A DNA stretch of 64,000 nt from Archivesica marissinica (lineage: Eukaryota > Mollusca > Bivalvia > Venerida > Vesicomyidae): NCBI GenBank assembly GCA_014843695.1, contig CM026402.1, forward strand, positions 22,031,923 to 22,095,922, written 5' to 3'. The position numbers were made by a program, and so were the translations under genes. The notes beneath the pieces were generated by a model. The model saw only the letters and a program-made list of their open reading frames with translations, did not search any database and was not told the DNA's origin. Below are positions 47,501 through 58,199 of the stretch, piece after piece; position 1 is the stretch's first letter; every line of letters begins with the position of its first letter.

Positions 47501-50500
47501 GTAGAAAAATGAAAATAGTGTTTAAATCGAAAGAATGGAATCGCCTTGCATACCCGGTAGAAAAATGAAAATATTGTTTAAATCGAAAGAATGGAATCGC
47601 CTTGCATATCCGGTAGAAAAATGAAAATATTGTTTAAATCGAAAGAATGGAATCGCCTTGCATACCCGGTAGAAAAATGAAAATATTGTTTAAATCGAAA
47701 GAATGGAATCGCCTTGCATATCCGGTAGAAAAATGAAAATATTGTTTAAATCGAAAGAATGGAATCGCCTTGCATACCCGGTAGAAAAATGAAAATATGT
47801 TTAAATCGAAAGAATGGAATCGCCTTGCATATCCGGTAGAAAATGAAAATATTGTTTAAATCGAAAGAATGGAATCGCCTTGCATACCGGTAGAAAATGA
47901 AAATATTGTTTAAATCGAAAGAATGGAATCGCCTTGCATACCCGGTAGAAAAATGAAAATATTGTTTAAATCGAAAGAATGGAATCGCCTTGCATACCCG
48001 GTAGAAAAATGAAAATATTGTTTAAATCGAAAGAATGGAATCGCCTTGCATACCCGGTAGAAAAATGAAAATATTGTTTAAATCGAAAGAATGGAATCGC
48101 CTTGCATATCCGGTAGAAACATGAAAATATTGTTTAAATCGAAAGAATGGAATCGCCTTGCATACCCGGTAGAAAAATGAAAATATTGTTTAAATCGAAA
48201 GAATGGAATCGCCTTGCATACCCGGTAGAAAAATGAAAATATTGTTTAAATCGAAAGAATGGAATCGCCTTGCATACCCGGTAGAAAAATGAAAATATTG
48301 TTTAAATCGAAAGAATGGAATCGCCTTGCATACCCGGTAGAAAAATGAAAATATTGTTTAAATCGAAAGAATGGAATCGCCTTGCATACCGGTAGAAAAA
48401 TGAAAATAGTGTTTAAATCGAAAGAATGGAATCGCCTTGCATACCCGGTAGAAAAATGAAAATATTGTTTAAATCGAAAGAATGGAATCGCCTTGCATAC
48501 CCGGTAGAAAATGAAAATATTGTTTAAATCGAAAGAATGGAATCGCCTTGCATATCCGGTAGAAAAATGAAAATATTGTTTAAATCGAAAGAATGGAATC
48601 GCCTTGCATATCCGGTAGAAACATGAAAATATTGTTTAAATCGAAAGAATGGAATCGCCTTGCATACCCGGTAGAAAATGAAAATATTGTTTAAATCGAA
48701 AGAATGGAATCGCCTTGCATACCCGGTAGAAAAATGAAAATTTGTTTAAATCGAAAGAATGGAATCGCCTTGCATATCCGGTAGAAAATGAAAATATTGT
48801 TTAAATCGAAAGAATGGAATCGCCTTGCATACCCGGTAGAAAATGAAAATAGTGTTTAAAGCGAAAGAATGGAATCGCCTTGCATACCCGGTAGAAAAAT
48901 GAAAATATTGTTTAAATCGAAAGAATGGAATCGCCTTGCATACCCGGTAGAAAATGAAAATAGTGTTTAAATCGAAAGAATGGAATCGCCTTGCATACCC
49001 GGTAGAAAAATGAAAATATTGTTTAAATCGAAAGAATGGAATCGCCTTGCATATCCGGTAGAAACATGAAAATATGTTTAAATCGAAAGAATGGAATCGC
49101 CTTGCATACCCGGTAGAAAAATGAAAATAGTGTTTAAATCGAAAGAATGGAATCGCCTTGCATACCCGGTAGAAAAATGAAAATATTGTTTAAATCGAAA
49201 GAATGGAATCGCCTTGCATAACCGGTAGAAAAATGAAAATAGTGTTTAAATCGAAAGAATGGAATCGCCTTGCATATCCGGTAGAAACATGAAAATATTG
49301 TTTAAATCGAAAAAATGGAATCGCCTTGCATACCCGGTAGAAAAATGAAAATAGTGTTTAAATCGAAAGAATGGAATCGCCTTGCATACCCGGTAGAAAA
49401 ATGAAAATAGTGTTTAAATCGAAAGAATGGAATCGCCTTGCATACCCGGTAGAAAAATGAAAATAGTGTTTAAATCGAAAGAATGGAATCGCCTTGCATA
49501 CCCGGTAGAAAAATGAAAATATTGTTTAAATCGAAAGAATGGAATCGCCTTGCATATCCGGTAGAAAAATGAAAATAGTGTTTAAATCGAAAGAATGGAA
49601 TCGCCTTGCATATCCGGTAGAAAAATGAAAATAGTGTTTAAATCGAAAGAATGGAATCGCCTTGCATACCCGGTAGAAAAATGAAAATATTGTTTAAATC
49701 GAAAGAATGTAATCGCCTTGCATATCCGGTAGAAAAATGAAAATATTGTTTAAATCGAAAGAATGGAATCGCCTTGCATACCCGGTAGAAACAGGAACAT
49801 ATTGTTTAAATCGAAAGAATGGAATCGCCTTGCATATCCGGTAGAAACATGAACATGGAATCGCCTTGCAAACCCGGTAGAAACATGAAAATATTGTTTA
49901 AATCGAAAGATTTTGTTTCATCATTAGCTCGAGCTATGTACATATAATTATGCATACAGGCCCGTAGCCACACTGAGGCATATAAAATACAAAAACATAT
50001 CCCTATGCGGTATAGAATGTTGACTGCTAGAGAGCTGAAAGGTCGGTACATACTATATAATTATACGTCTAAACTCATTCAATCAGAAATAGCAGGAAAT
50101 CGCTTCTATACCCCAACAATGTTAAGGGGGAACATGCCCCCGACCCCCTAGATTGTCTCTGTTGAAATTTGCCTCTGGCTACTATACTAGCATAACACTA
50201 TAAATATGCCAGAATAGGTTTTAATCTTTATTAAAGCATCATATACATTGTATGTACATCACAAAACATATATATATACAGATATACTTAAGCACTAACA
50301 ACAATCACACATGGCCGTACATACGGATCTGTAGTCCAGTGGTAACACGCTGGCCTGGTAATCTAGTTAATCCAGGGATCGCAGGTTCGATCCGCCGTCT
50401 GACCCTAATAAAATTAACAGTCTTTCAGATGGGACGTTAACCCGAGGTCTCGTGTCGGTGCTTTACACCGTGCACGTAAAAGAACCAGAGGATACTCTGG

Positions 50501-53500
50501 NNNNNNNNNNNNNNNNNNNNNNNNNNNNNNNNNNNNNNNNNNNNNNNNNNNNNNNNNNNNNNNNNNNNNNNNNNNNNNNNNNNNNNNNNNNNNNNNNNNN
50601 NNNNNNNNNNNNNNNNNNNNNNNNNNNNNNNNNNNNNNNNNNNNNNNNNNNNNNNNNNNNNNNNNNNNNNNNNNNNNNNNNNNNNNNNNNNNNNNNNNNN
50701 NNNNNNNNNNNNNNNNNNNNNNNNNNNNNNNNNNNNNNNNNNNNNNNNNNNNNNNNNNNNNNNNNNNNNNNNNNNNNNNNNNNNNNNNNNNNNNNNNNNN
50801 NNNNNNNNNNNNNNNNNNNNNNNNNNNNNNNNNNNNNNNNNNNNNNNNNNNNNNNNNNNNNNNNNNNNNNNNNNNNNNNNNNNNNNNNNNNNNNNNNNNN
50901 NNNNNNNNNNNNNNNNNNNNNNNNNNNNNNNNNNNNNNNNNNNNNNNNNNNNNNNNNNNNNNNNNNNNNNNNNNNNNNNNNNNNNNNNNNNNNNNNNNNN
51001 NNNNNNNNNNNNNNNNNNNNNNNNNNNNNNNNNNNNNNNNNNNNNNNNNNNNNNNNNNNNNNNNNNNNNNNNNNNNNNNNNNNNNNNNNNNNNNNNNNNN
51101 NNNNNNNNNNNNNNNNNNNNNNNNNNNNNNNNNNNNNNNNNNNNNNNNNNNNNNNNNNNNNNNNNNNNNNNNNNNNNNNNNNNNNNNNNNNNNNNNNNNN
51201 NNNNNNNNNNNNNNNNNNNNNNNNNNNNNNNNNNNNNNNNNNNNNNNNNNNNNNNNNNNNNNNNNNNNNNNNNNNNNNNNNNNNNNNNNNNNNNNNNNNN
51301 NNNNNNNNNNNNNNNNNNNNNNNNNNNNNNNNNNNNNNNNNNNNNNNNNNNNNNNNNNNNNNNNNNNNNNNNNNNNNNNNNNNNNNNNNNNNNNNNNNNN
51401 NNNNNNNNNNNNNNNNNNNNNNNNNNNNNNNNNNNNNNNNNNNNNNNNNNNNNNNNNNNNNNNNNNNNNNNNNNNNNNNNNNNNNNNNNNNNNNNNNNNN
51501 AAATGAAAATAGTGTTTAAATCGAAAGAATGGAATCGCCTTGCATACCCAGTAGAAAAATGAAAATAGTGTTTAAATCGAAAGAATGGAATCGCCTTGCA
51601 TACCCGGTAGAAAAATGAAAATATTGTTTAAATCGAAAGAATGGAATCGCCTTGCATACCCGGTAGAAAAATGAAAATATTGTTTAAATCGAAAGAATGG
51701 AATCGCCTTGCATACCCGGTAGAAAAATGAAAATATTGTTTAAATCGAAAGAATGGAATCGCCTTGCATATCCGGTAGAAAAATGAAAATAGTGTTTAAA
51801 TCGAAAGAATGGAATCGCCTTGCATACCCGGTAGAAAAATGAAAATAGTGTTTAAATCGAAAGAATGGAATCGCCTTGCATACCCGGTAGAAAAATGAAA
51901 ATATTGTTTAAATCGAAAGAATGGAATCGCCTTGCATATCCGGTAGAAACATGAAAATATTGTTTAAATCGAAAGAATGGAATCGCCTTGCATACCCGGT
52001 AGAAAAATGAAAATATTGTTTAAATCGAAAGAATGGAATCGCCTTGCATACCCGGTAGAAAAATGAAAATATTGTTTAAATCGAAAGAATGGAATCGCCT
52101 TGCATATCCGGTAGAAACATGAAAATATTGTTTAAATCGAAAGAATGGAATCGCCTTGCATACCCGGTAGAAAAATGAAAATATTGTTTAAATCGAAAGA
52201 ATGGAATCGCCTTGCATATCCGGTAGAAACATGAAAATATTGTTTAAATCGAAAGAATGGAATCGCCTTGCATACCCGGTAGAAAAATGAAAATAGTGTT
52301 TAAATCGAAAGAATGGAATCGCCTTGCATACCCGGTAGAAAAATGAAAATAGTGTTTAAATCGAAAGAATGGAATCGCCTTGCATACCCGGTAGAAAAAT
52401 GAAAATATTGTTTAAATCGAAAGAATGGAATCGCCTTGCATATCCGGTAGAAAAATGAAAATATTGTTTAAATCGAAAGAATGGAATCGCCTTGCATACC
52501 CGGTAGAAACATGAACATATTGTTTAAATCGAAAGAATGTAATCGCCTTGCATATCCGGTAGAAACATGAAAATAGTGTTTAAATCGAAAGAATGGAATC
52601 GCCTTGCATACCCGGTAGAAACAGGAACATATTGTTTAAATCGAAAGAATGGAATCGCCTTGCATATCCGGTAGAAACATGAACATGGAATCGCCTTGCA
52701 AACCCGGTAGAAACATGAAAATATTGTTTAAATCGAAAGATTTTGTTTCATCATTAGCTCGAGCTATGTACATATAATTATGCATACAGGCCCGTAGCCA
52801 CACTGAGGCATATAAAATACAAAAACATATCCCTATGCGGTATAGAATGTTGACTGCTAGAGAGCTGAAAGGTCGGTACATACTACATAATTATAAGTCT
52901 AAACTCATTCAATCAGAAATAGCAGGAAATCGCTTCTATACCCCAACAATGTTAAGGGGGAACGTGCCCCCAGACCCCCTAGATTGCCTCTGTTGAAATT
53001 TGCCTCTGGCTACTATACTAGCATAACACTATAAATATGCCAGAATAGGTTTTAATCTTTATTAAAGCATCATATACATTGTATGTACATCACAAAACAT
53101 ATATATATACAGATATACTTAAGCACTAACAACAATCACACATGGCCGTACATACGGATCTGTAGTCCAGTGGTAACACGCTGGCCTGGTAATCTAGTTA
53201 ATCCAGGGATCGCAGGTTCGATCCGCCGTCTGACCCTAATAAAATTAACAGTCTTTCAGATGGGACGTTAACCCGAGGTCTCGTGTCGGTGCTTTACACC
53301 GTGCACGTAAAAGAACCAGAGGATACTCTGGAATGGGTCTCTGTTTGTATCATGCACTATCCTCCAAAATAATATAATGACTAATATCTTCAGGAGGCGT
53401 CGCTCATATGGACAACCGGTAGCGACGATAAATAAATGTAAAACACACTCACACACATTGCCATTCATCAGAGAATTACAAGAGACTATACCATATTTCA

Positions 53501-55568
53501 ACTTACTATATTAAATACGTTATACACTTGTTTCACTTTAATCATCTCTTTATCTTACTGATATTCTAATTTTCAGTTCATTATTAAAACATATCCATGT
53601 ACTTACCATTTTATTCAAATTGAAATTAATAGTTTATTTTAAGACTGCAACACATACTTTCATACCGCAGCTTATAATAAAACTAATAGGAGAAGACCTA
53701 TATACGCTATAACTTTTTAAAATGTCGTATCCTCGGTGACAAGATGAATGCTGGTCAGGTGCATCTGTCCAGAGCACATTTGTTTAGAATGGTTTTTATT
53801 TTGTTGGCCAGTATAATACGAACATCCATTTTTATACCCGAGCATTTGTTTCAGATAACACCACTAAAAAGAAACGAATGCTATTCGAATAGAGTTATTC
53901 GTAAATGTACGAACATCATATTACAATTAGTAATTTTAGATTTTGGAGGATAGTGCAATGATACAGACAGAGACCCATTCAAGAGTCTCCTCTGGTTCTT
54001 TTACGTGCACGGTGTAAAGCACCGACATGAAATCTCGGTTTAAAGTCCCATCTGAAAGACTGTTAATTTTATTAGGTAGTGTCAGACGGGGAATCGAACC
54101 TGCGATCCCTGGATTACCAGCCCAACGTGTTAACCACTGGACTACAGATATGTCGTGGTACTAACATCATAATACAATTAGCGTTATATGGGACTATTTT
54201 GACATCTGAAAAGAAGAAGTTCCCAACCAAATGTGTCCACCACAAGATAATGTTGTATGTATGTATGTATGTATGTATGTATGTTCCATTAATGTCAAAC
54301 CCCTTGCGGGGACCTAGACACGTTTTCCTGGGCATGCTTAGCTGACCATAGCGGTTAACCAGTACTAAGCAATGTGTGTGAGGTGCCTTGCTCAATGACA
54401 CTACATACGTGGCCTGACTGAGTATCGAACCCGGACCGTTCGATTCCAAATCCGACGCTCTACCATTGGACCACGGACGCTAAACTCTGATCACACCATG
54501 TGGGTCAACTATCTCTATGTAGGTAATGAGTGTATGTATATTTGACGATGTACTATGTACACGTCTGAATAATTGTTTTGTTCTGTTCTGTTCATTGTAA
54601 TTCAGTCGTACATGAAACCAACCTGTGGACAGGTCGACTGGACAACTGGAATGGACACATAATGAACATAATTCTAACTTTGATGAACTTCCAAAATAAA
54701 CAAATATAACGTTACATATCAACTGATTGCAGATGATGCAACGTTTTTTGGCGATCACTCATACCCGGCTGGCGTGATGGCGGAAGTATGGTTTGTACCC
54801 GACAAGGTAGCTGGCGGTTCTAAAAGAATATCAGTAACAAAGGACGACTGTATGCCTTTGTCTCAGTCAATAATTACTGGAGGACCAGGTGCATGTTATT
54901 GTTATGTGACTGAAGAAATGGGGGTCATATGATCAAACTTCACAATGCGAGTTCAAGTCTTAATGTTTTCTAAATGCATGAACTAGGGGGCCCCCAACTT
55001 ACATGTTGTAAATATCAAATAGACAGCAACATTAGCTATAAATGTTTAGTTTTTTAGAACAATCGACGTTTTTTTAGCATTTTTAAAACAAGGCTTTTAC
55101 TATAAATCTTGTTGATATTTGAACAAAGTGAAGTGCCGGATATTCATTAAAATCGAAAATCGCCGTCTACAACGACCAGGGGTACTGTAGCGTATGACGA
55201 GACCGAGAGTCGAGTACGTGATGATGTACGTTTACACACGAACTGGTATATGTAAATAGAAATAAATTGAAGAAGAGAAACCATTTTGCATTCACGATAT
55301 TGAATATATAGCATTTATTTGTAACAGAAAAATCATTAAATGGCTTAAACATCAGATAATTACAGCGTCGTGCAATCTCGCGATTCAGATTGGCTGATTC
55401 AGCTCATGTGATTGCTGTCCACATAATTATTATATACATGCATATATTTCAGATTATATCATGCGTATGAGTCTGTTCCAGAACGTGACAAAGGGAATAA
55501 CCGACCCGACGGCATTCAACGTGCCGGCAATTTGCAACAATGAACTACCTAAGCACGTAGTCGTATGA
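44100..55568 (+). CDS. Ependymin-related secreted protein (5'-partial gene, 4 exons)
   Basis: Proposed join 44100-44257, 46808-46886, 54733-54888 and 55453-55568; phases 1/0, 0/1, 1/1 and 1 to TGA close exactly (169 residues). Family features seen in order: KQLYFDYTGKQIAYSE (the Y-D-x-x-x-Q/K-R/I core), GRKYTIIAKTC, ESPCIPDDATFFG, AEVWFVPD, ISVTKDDCMPLS and GITDPTAFNVPAIC. The four visible cysteines sit where ependymin family members have theirs. Three N-glycosylation sequons (NRT, NIS, NVT) fit a secreted glycoprotein. Ependymins are extracellular, calcium- and lipid-associated proteins, expanded in molluscs. The signal-peptide exon is missing; 35567-35819 is a weak candidate. The intron after the second exon holds a minisatellite and an assembly duplication. 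Confidence 0.85.
44315..44498 (+). mobile_element. LINE-like 3' end, uninterrupted copy
   Basis: Same sequence as 43340-43690 but without the nested SINE: ATTATTGTAAATATTGTACG runs straight through. It ends in AAATAAAGATTA followed by a (CTA)n tail. Confidence 0.82.
44499..44573. repeat. (CTA)n / (CTAATA)n microsatellite
   Basis: Pure CTA triplets followed by alternating CTA-ATA units, forming the tail of the LINE end. Confidence 0.93.
44790..45045 (-). mobile_element. tRNA-Arg-like SINE (family G)
   Basis: On the minus strand: A box AGCCCAGTGGTTAAGGCG, anticodon arm TCCGC-CTACGGA-GCGGG (anticodon ACG, Arg), B box GGTTCGAATC, then a body with GCCAGCTAGTTAATT, GCCTACCAGGCTGGCG and GGCTGGCCCTTTAAATA. 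A second copy is at 58982-59218. Confidence 0.85.
45376..45690 (+). mobile_element. SINE family A, full length, preceded by (TTA)n
   Basis: A TTA microsatellite (45376-45400) runs into ACAGACGGATATGTAGTCCA and the complete SINE. A second TTA/TTG microsatellite follows at about 45710-45767. A separate head fragment (ACGCTGGAATGGTAATCCAG) lies at about 45152. Confidence 0.9.
45710..45767. repeat. (TTA)n microsatellite
   Basis: TTA triplets with occasional TTG, following the SINE's poly-A/T end. Confidence 0.92.
45885..46115 (+). mobile_element. tRNA-derived SINE, family B
   Basis: Reference copy. Worn tRNA-like head (GTTCGATTCACGTGCGAAAG; B box GAGTTCGAACCCC), then CCCTTAGGCAAGGCATTTAA, CTCTCTCCCTCGTGGCGATG, GAATGAGGTCTGGAGAGTGA and the tail GCAATCGAGCTAAAATAAAT. 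Better heads at 60205 and 61316 show TTCGC-TTCAGGT-GCGAA, with anticodon CAG (Leu-like). Confidence 0.85.
46165..46372 (-). mobile_element. SINE family C
   Basis: Same order as the copy at 19735: plus-strand reading runs from GTCAAACCCCTTGTGGGCAC to the reversed tRNA-like head CTACCACTGGACCACGGACG. Confidence 0.82.
46481..46677. mobile_element. MITE with TACAGTCTACATCCG-type inverted ends
   Basis: The left end GTCTACATCCGATATGTCGA is inverted at the right end (CATAGCGGATGTAGACTGTA). The interior repeats TTCGACATAACCGA-type motifs. The ends resemble those of pogo/Tigger-like elements. A second, truncated copy is at 63701. Confidence 0.75.
46808..46886 (+). CDS. Ependymin-related exon b
   Basis: 79 bases, acceptor ATTTTCAG, donor GTAGAA, phase 0 in and phase 1 out. 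It encodes GRKYTIIAKTC, the sequon NIS and ESPCIP. Its last ~23 bases plus the donor are the left part of the 56-bp repeat that fills the following intron. Confidence 0.85.
46864..49905. repeat. 56-bp minisatellite derived from exon end and splice donor
   Basis: About 54 copies of a 56-bp unit: AATGGAATCGCCTTGCATAC, CCGGTAGAAAAATGAAAAT, then A(G/T)TGTTTAAATCGAAAG. The first copy is the ependymin exon b end itself, so each unit carries a duplicate of 23 coding bases and the GTAGAA donor. Variants CATACCCG/CATATCCG and AATAGTG/AATATTG alternate without a clear order. Confidence 0.96.
49906..50500. other. Unique flank duplicated at 52736-53331
   Basis: The sequence from the last minisatellite copies through CCCGTAGCCACACTGAGGCA to the SINE is repeated about 2831 bp downstream with only a handful of differences. 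See the findings for the contig-overlap interpretation. It contains small inverted GGGGG/CCCCC blocks and a CCCGTAGCCA / TGGCTAC pair, possibly a MITE. Confidence 0.85.
50322..50500 (+). mobile_element. SINE family A, cut by the gap
   Basis: The head has a 9-base duplication (GTAATCTAGTTAATCCAGGG) that is shared with the copy at 53152. The sequence stops at GATACTCTGG where the N run begins. Confidence 0.9.
50501..51500. other. Assembly gap (1000 N)
   Basis: Exactly 1000 N. Left of it is the duplicated SINE; right of it the 56-bp minisatellite resumes in mid-unit. Confidence 0.99.
51501..52735. repeat. 56-bp minisatellite, second block (about 22 copies)
   Basis: Same unit and variants as 46864-49905, ending with the same shortened copies (GAACATGGAATCGCCTTGCA) and then the same unique flank. 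Confidence 0.95.
53152..53450 (+). mobile_element. SINE family A, complete
   Basis: Identical head to the copy at 50322, including the internal duplication, then the rest of the element to AATAAATGTAAAACACAC. Confidence 0.92.
53451..53931. other. Intron DNA, nothing recognised
   Basis: A GGAGAAGACCTATATACGCT block near 53691 resembles GGAGAAGACCTCTATAAGCT near 16769, suggesting a further low-copy repeat. Confidence 0.4.
53932..54153 (-). mobile_element. SINE family A, lacking the tail
   Basis: Plus-strand reading runs from ATTTTGGAGGATAGTGCAAT to the reversed head CTGGATTACCAGCCCAACGT and CTGGACTACAGATATGTC. Confidence 0.88.
54250..54289. repeat. (TATG)n microsatellite
   Basis: About seven TATG/GTAT repeats at the tail of the family C SINE. 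Confidence 0.85.
54276..54482 (-). mobile_element. SINE family C
   Basis: Plus-strand reading from ATTAATGTCAAACCCCTTGC to the reversed head CTCTACCATTGGACCACGGA. Confidence 0.85.
54733..54888 (+). CDS. Ependymin-related exon c
   Basis: 156 bases, acceptor GATTGCAG, donor GTGCAT, phase 1-1. It encodes DDATFFGDHSYPAG, MAEVWFVPDK and ISVTKDDCMPLSQS. The W and the C-x-P after VT are family landmarks. Confidence 0.87.
55453..55568 (+). CDS. Ependymin-related terminal exon
   Basis: Acceptor TATATTTCAG, phase 1, to TGA at 55566-55568. It encodes DYIMRMSLFQNVTKG, then GITDPTAFNVPAIC and a short end (LPKHVVV). The sequon NVT and the GI-DP-x-F-x-x-P-x-x-C ending are diagnostic for the family. Confidence 0.88.
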
Positions 55569-55695
55569 TATGATGCCAATGAAAGGCTGGTGTGCACACA
55601 CTTTCCCCGAAATGCCTTAGTGTCATATTTCTGTTCAAAAAACATAATTGTAGTGTATGCATGTGTCACGTTTATGTCAACAGATTTAACAGGGG

Positions 55696-55935
55696 GGGGG
55701 CTCCGTGGTCGAGTTGTTAAGGTCGGTGAATCACTTGCCCCGTACCGCTGCTGGTTCGAATTCCACTGGGGTCTGGTGTCGAACAATTTCATGTGAGGAA
55801 GCTAGCTAGCTGACTTGTGGATGGTCGGTGGTTCTACACGGCTGCCTGTCCGCGCCTCAAATACTGCTCGGAGGGACATCCGGAGTCTTCTGGGATAATA
55901 ACTGGAAAGTCGCCATATCAGGTGGTGCAAAGAAC
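55696..55935 (+). mobile_element. SINE family E
   Basis: The tRNA-like head (CTCCGTGGTCGAGTTGTTAA, B box GGTTCGAATTCC) is preceded by a G run. The body has GGATGGTCGGTGGTTCTACA, GCGCCTCAAATACTGCTCGG and AACTGGAAAGTCGCCATATC, parallel to 60717-60935. Confidence 0.75.
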
Positions 55936-56141
55936 AGACCAATAACCTAATAAACGGATAATATACACATATACATGAATATAATTATTAGTTCTTGCAG
56001 CTTATATCTTATTTTCTATGAACTATTTTACTGGTTCATTATGCTATTTCATGTTTTAATTTGTTGAGGGCCTCGTGGTAGAATGACTTAATTGTTCAAA
56101 TGAGTTATCTCGTTAAATAAATGCGTTAGTCTCGCTAGTTG

Positions 56142-56290
56142 TCACCCCCATTAAGCAGCCAACCTGTATTAAGCAGCCAGATTCCAAATCGGTTGTTTTA
56201 TTCTATATGTGACATATATTAAGCAGTCACCTGTGCTAAGCAGCCACTTTCTCTGACTACATTGGCTGGCTGCTTAAAGGCCTGCAGTTT
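56142..56290. mobile_element. MITE-like element with TTAAGCAGCC motifs
   Basis: ATTAAGCAGCCA occurs repeatedly, and its complement TGGCTGCTTAA is at the right end, as a partly inverted arrangement of about 150 bp. No coding capacity. Confidence 0.6.
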
Positions 56291-56756
56291 GACCCCGTCC
56301 AATTGTAAAGATTTATACTTTACTATCTGTTCCATGTGATTAGTGGCTTGTATCAACAATGTAGCAGTACATTCAGTATAATTTGGCGTATGTAGGTATT
56401 TTCTAACGGTTAATATGCACGATCACTCTGTGAGCTGAGAATTAGTCAAAATGAGGCCCTGACAATTTAAGTAAACGTATATTATTGATTGTAAAGAAAA
56501 TTGATAGTTATGAGTATTCAAACTACATAATCCAGATCAGCCCAGGGACATAGATTACATGTTATGTAGGTGCCTCATCAGCCGTAGCGTAATCACTGAG
56601 ACTGATAATTTGTATGCATGTATATAATATATGTGTATGGGCCGGAGGCCTTGAATTACGAATAAACTGTTAAACTGATCAGGATCTATGTTGTTTGTAA
56701 GGTCGGAGTTTCGTCACTTTCATATTCTGTTCTGTCACTTTCATGTATCATCTGGT

Positions 56757-57093
56757 TTAAAAAGGCCGCCAGATTAAGTGTGAAAATAATGCCTGTTTAT
56801 ACCTTGCCCAAATGTTGGATTTGAACTGGAGCGTACAACGGAGTCTTGTATTATTATTGACTTGCACTGTCTCATTCCATTGACATATTGCCAAATTTGA
56901 GCGTATAGTGTAGTGAAGAGCAGAGAAGGTTCCGATACGTTTGTCATGGAAAACATTCAAGCTGTTGTTGAATGATTCCACGCTACTAGTGTCCATGTGG
57001 TAGATATAATTTTGCGCTTCCTTATAAACATAGCATTTTCTAACACATGACAGCAACAGTTCTACAGCAACAGGACTTGTAAGTATTTGACCG
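56757..57093 (-). pseudogene. Transposase C-terminal remnant
   Basis: The minus strand, open but without an ATG, encodes SCVRKCYVY, HMDTSSVESFNNSLNVF, KRIGTFSALHYTIRSNLAIC and QWNETVQVNN. The H-T-S-x-V-E-S-F-N-N ... K-R-I ... Y-x-x-R-x-x-L-A ... W-N pattern is the C-terminal signature of a group of animal DDE-type transposase-derived proteins, as I remember them. Only about 110 residues remain and a stop closes the upstream frame. It lies back to back with the ORF at 57205. Confidence 0.55.
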
Positions 57094-57204
57094 ATATTGA
57101 TGCTACATAATAATCACAGTGAATGCTATGAGTACATGTATAATATTATAATTATAATCTCTTGAACATACGAGTATTACACATATTCTGCCGATTTCTA
57201 CAAG

Positions 57205-57699
57205 ATGCCATTGAGTAAAATAACAATGTATGTAACTGATGAGCAGAGAAAAGAATTGCTGACTTTCTTGCAAAATAAGAACTGGGACGTAGAGATGGAA
57301 ATAGAAGAAACAGCCACCGCCATGCCCGTTGCAGAGGCTGCTTACGTACCTCCCCCTATGCCTCAGCATGCTGAAGGTGTTGCTGAGTGTCCACTGTGCT
57401 TGTGTTCGCCTTGCATAATAAATGAACAGAACAAACAACTTTGGTGGCCTGCTAATAATCGTCCACCGCATAATCTAAATTCACATGAGAGAAAGCTTCT
57501 ATACAGGAGGTTTTGGGCAATGCTATATAATTGTGGCGCATGGAAAGATGTCAGATATATAGAGAGAAAAGTAGCGGCTAGAAGAGGAGACTGTACTTGG
57601 CATAAGAGGGAACTGATGCCTGAATGTGTGGTACAGCAATGCAGGAACTGGCTGCCTAACCCGCGCAACCAGCCTTATTTGGGCCATAAGTGGAGTTGA
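57205..57699 (+). CDS. Intact 164-residue Cys/His protein, probably transposon-associated (P2X7-C-terminus-like)
   Basis: ATG to TGA with no introns. Order: acidic N-terminal segment, Pro-rich linker (VPPPMPQH), a CPLCLCSPC cluster near residue 62, WWPANNRPP, then KLLYRRFWAMLYNCGAWKDV, a second Cys/His region (RRGDCTWHKRELMPECVVQQ) and the ending NPRNQPYLGHKW. The last part resembles the zinc-binding P2X7-C-terminal-like module found in many invertebrate proteins (cysteine-valine, then P-N/D-P and Y-x-G-H/F-K). I recall multicopy bivalve proteins of this shape next to transposase-like genes; the remnant just upstream on the minus strand supports that setting. Function is unknown; DNA or zinc binding is a guess. 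The other-frame ORFs here are shadows. Confidence 0.7.
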   Translation: MPLSKITMYVTDEQRKELLTFLQNKNWDVEMEIEETATAMPVAEAAYVPPPMPQHAEGVAECPLCLCSPCIINEQNKQLWWPANNRPPHNLNSHERKLLYRRFWAMLYNCGAWKDVRYIERKVAARRGDCTWHKRELMPECVVQQCRNWLPNPRNQPYLGHKWS

Positions 57700-58199
57700 A
57701 TTGTTTATACCAGTTGTAAGTACTATAAAAATACAGAACTTCAATTTCAGCAATTTATAACCTCTGATATGTACGTGGGTCATAATAGATATAAGTGGTG
57801 CTCATGTATTAGATGTATACCATGCAGGGCCTCGCATGTGGCATATACGATGTGCGTCGACCGTCAGATTTGTACCGCTATTCCTCGTGTGTTTAAGGTC
57901 AAATATAGGTCAACCTGCAGGCCTTTAAATTAACACATGTTTGACTGTATATTGATTAGTCTTGCCGTAGCTGTCGGAAAATAATAGTTGTTCTCCAATT
58001 ATTGTTTCTTCCTGTGAAATGCCAATTTGATTCTTTCTTCATAACTACACTAGCTAATCTGAGGGTGTCAACATTGTAATAACATATTGTTATATACTTC
58101 TATTTACAGTGTTGCACGATATTTCCTATTTAGTGTCTAATTATTTACATGGCTTTCAAAACAGCGAACGATCTATTGTATTATATTATCTTGTGTGTG
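57700..58199. other. Unassigned DNA
   Basis: A short open stretch after an AG near 57750 encodes YVGHNRYKW, oddly like the end of the preceding ORF (YLGHKW). It could be a chance or duplicated 3' piece. Confidence 0.35.

Noticed and set aside
50452..51519. ORF of 355 residues
   Set aside because: Spans the second run of N.
57103..57783. Minus-strand ORFs opposite the 164-residue gene
   Set aside because: Antisense shadows of the 57205-57699 frame.
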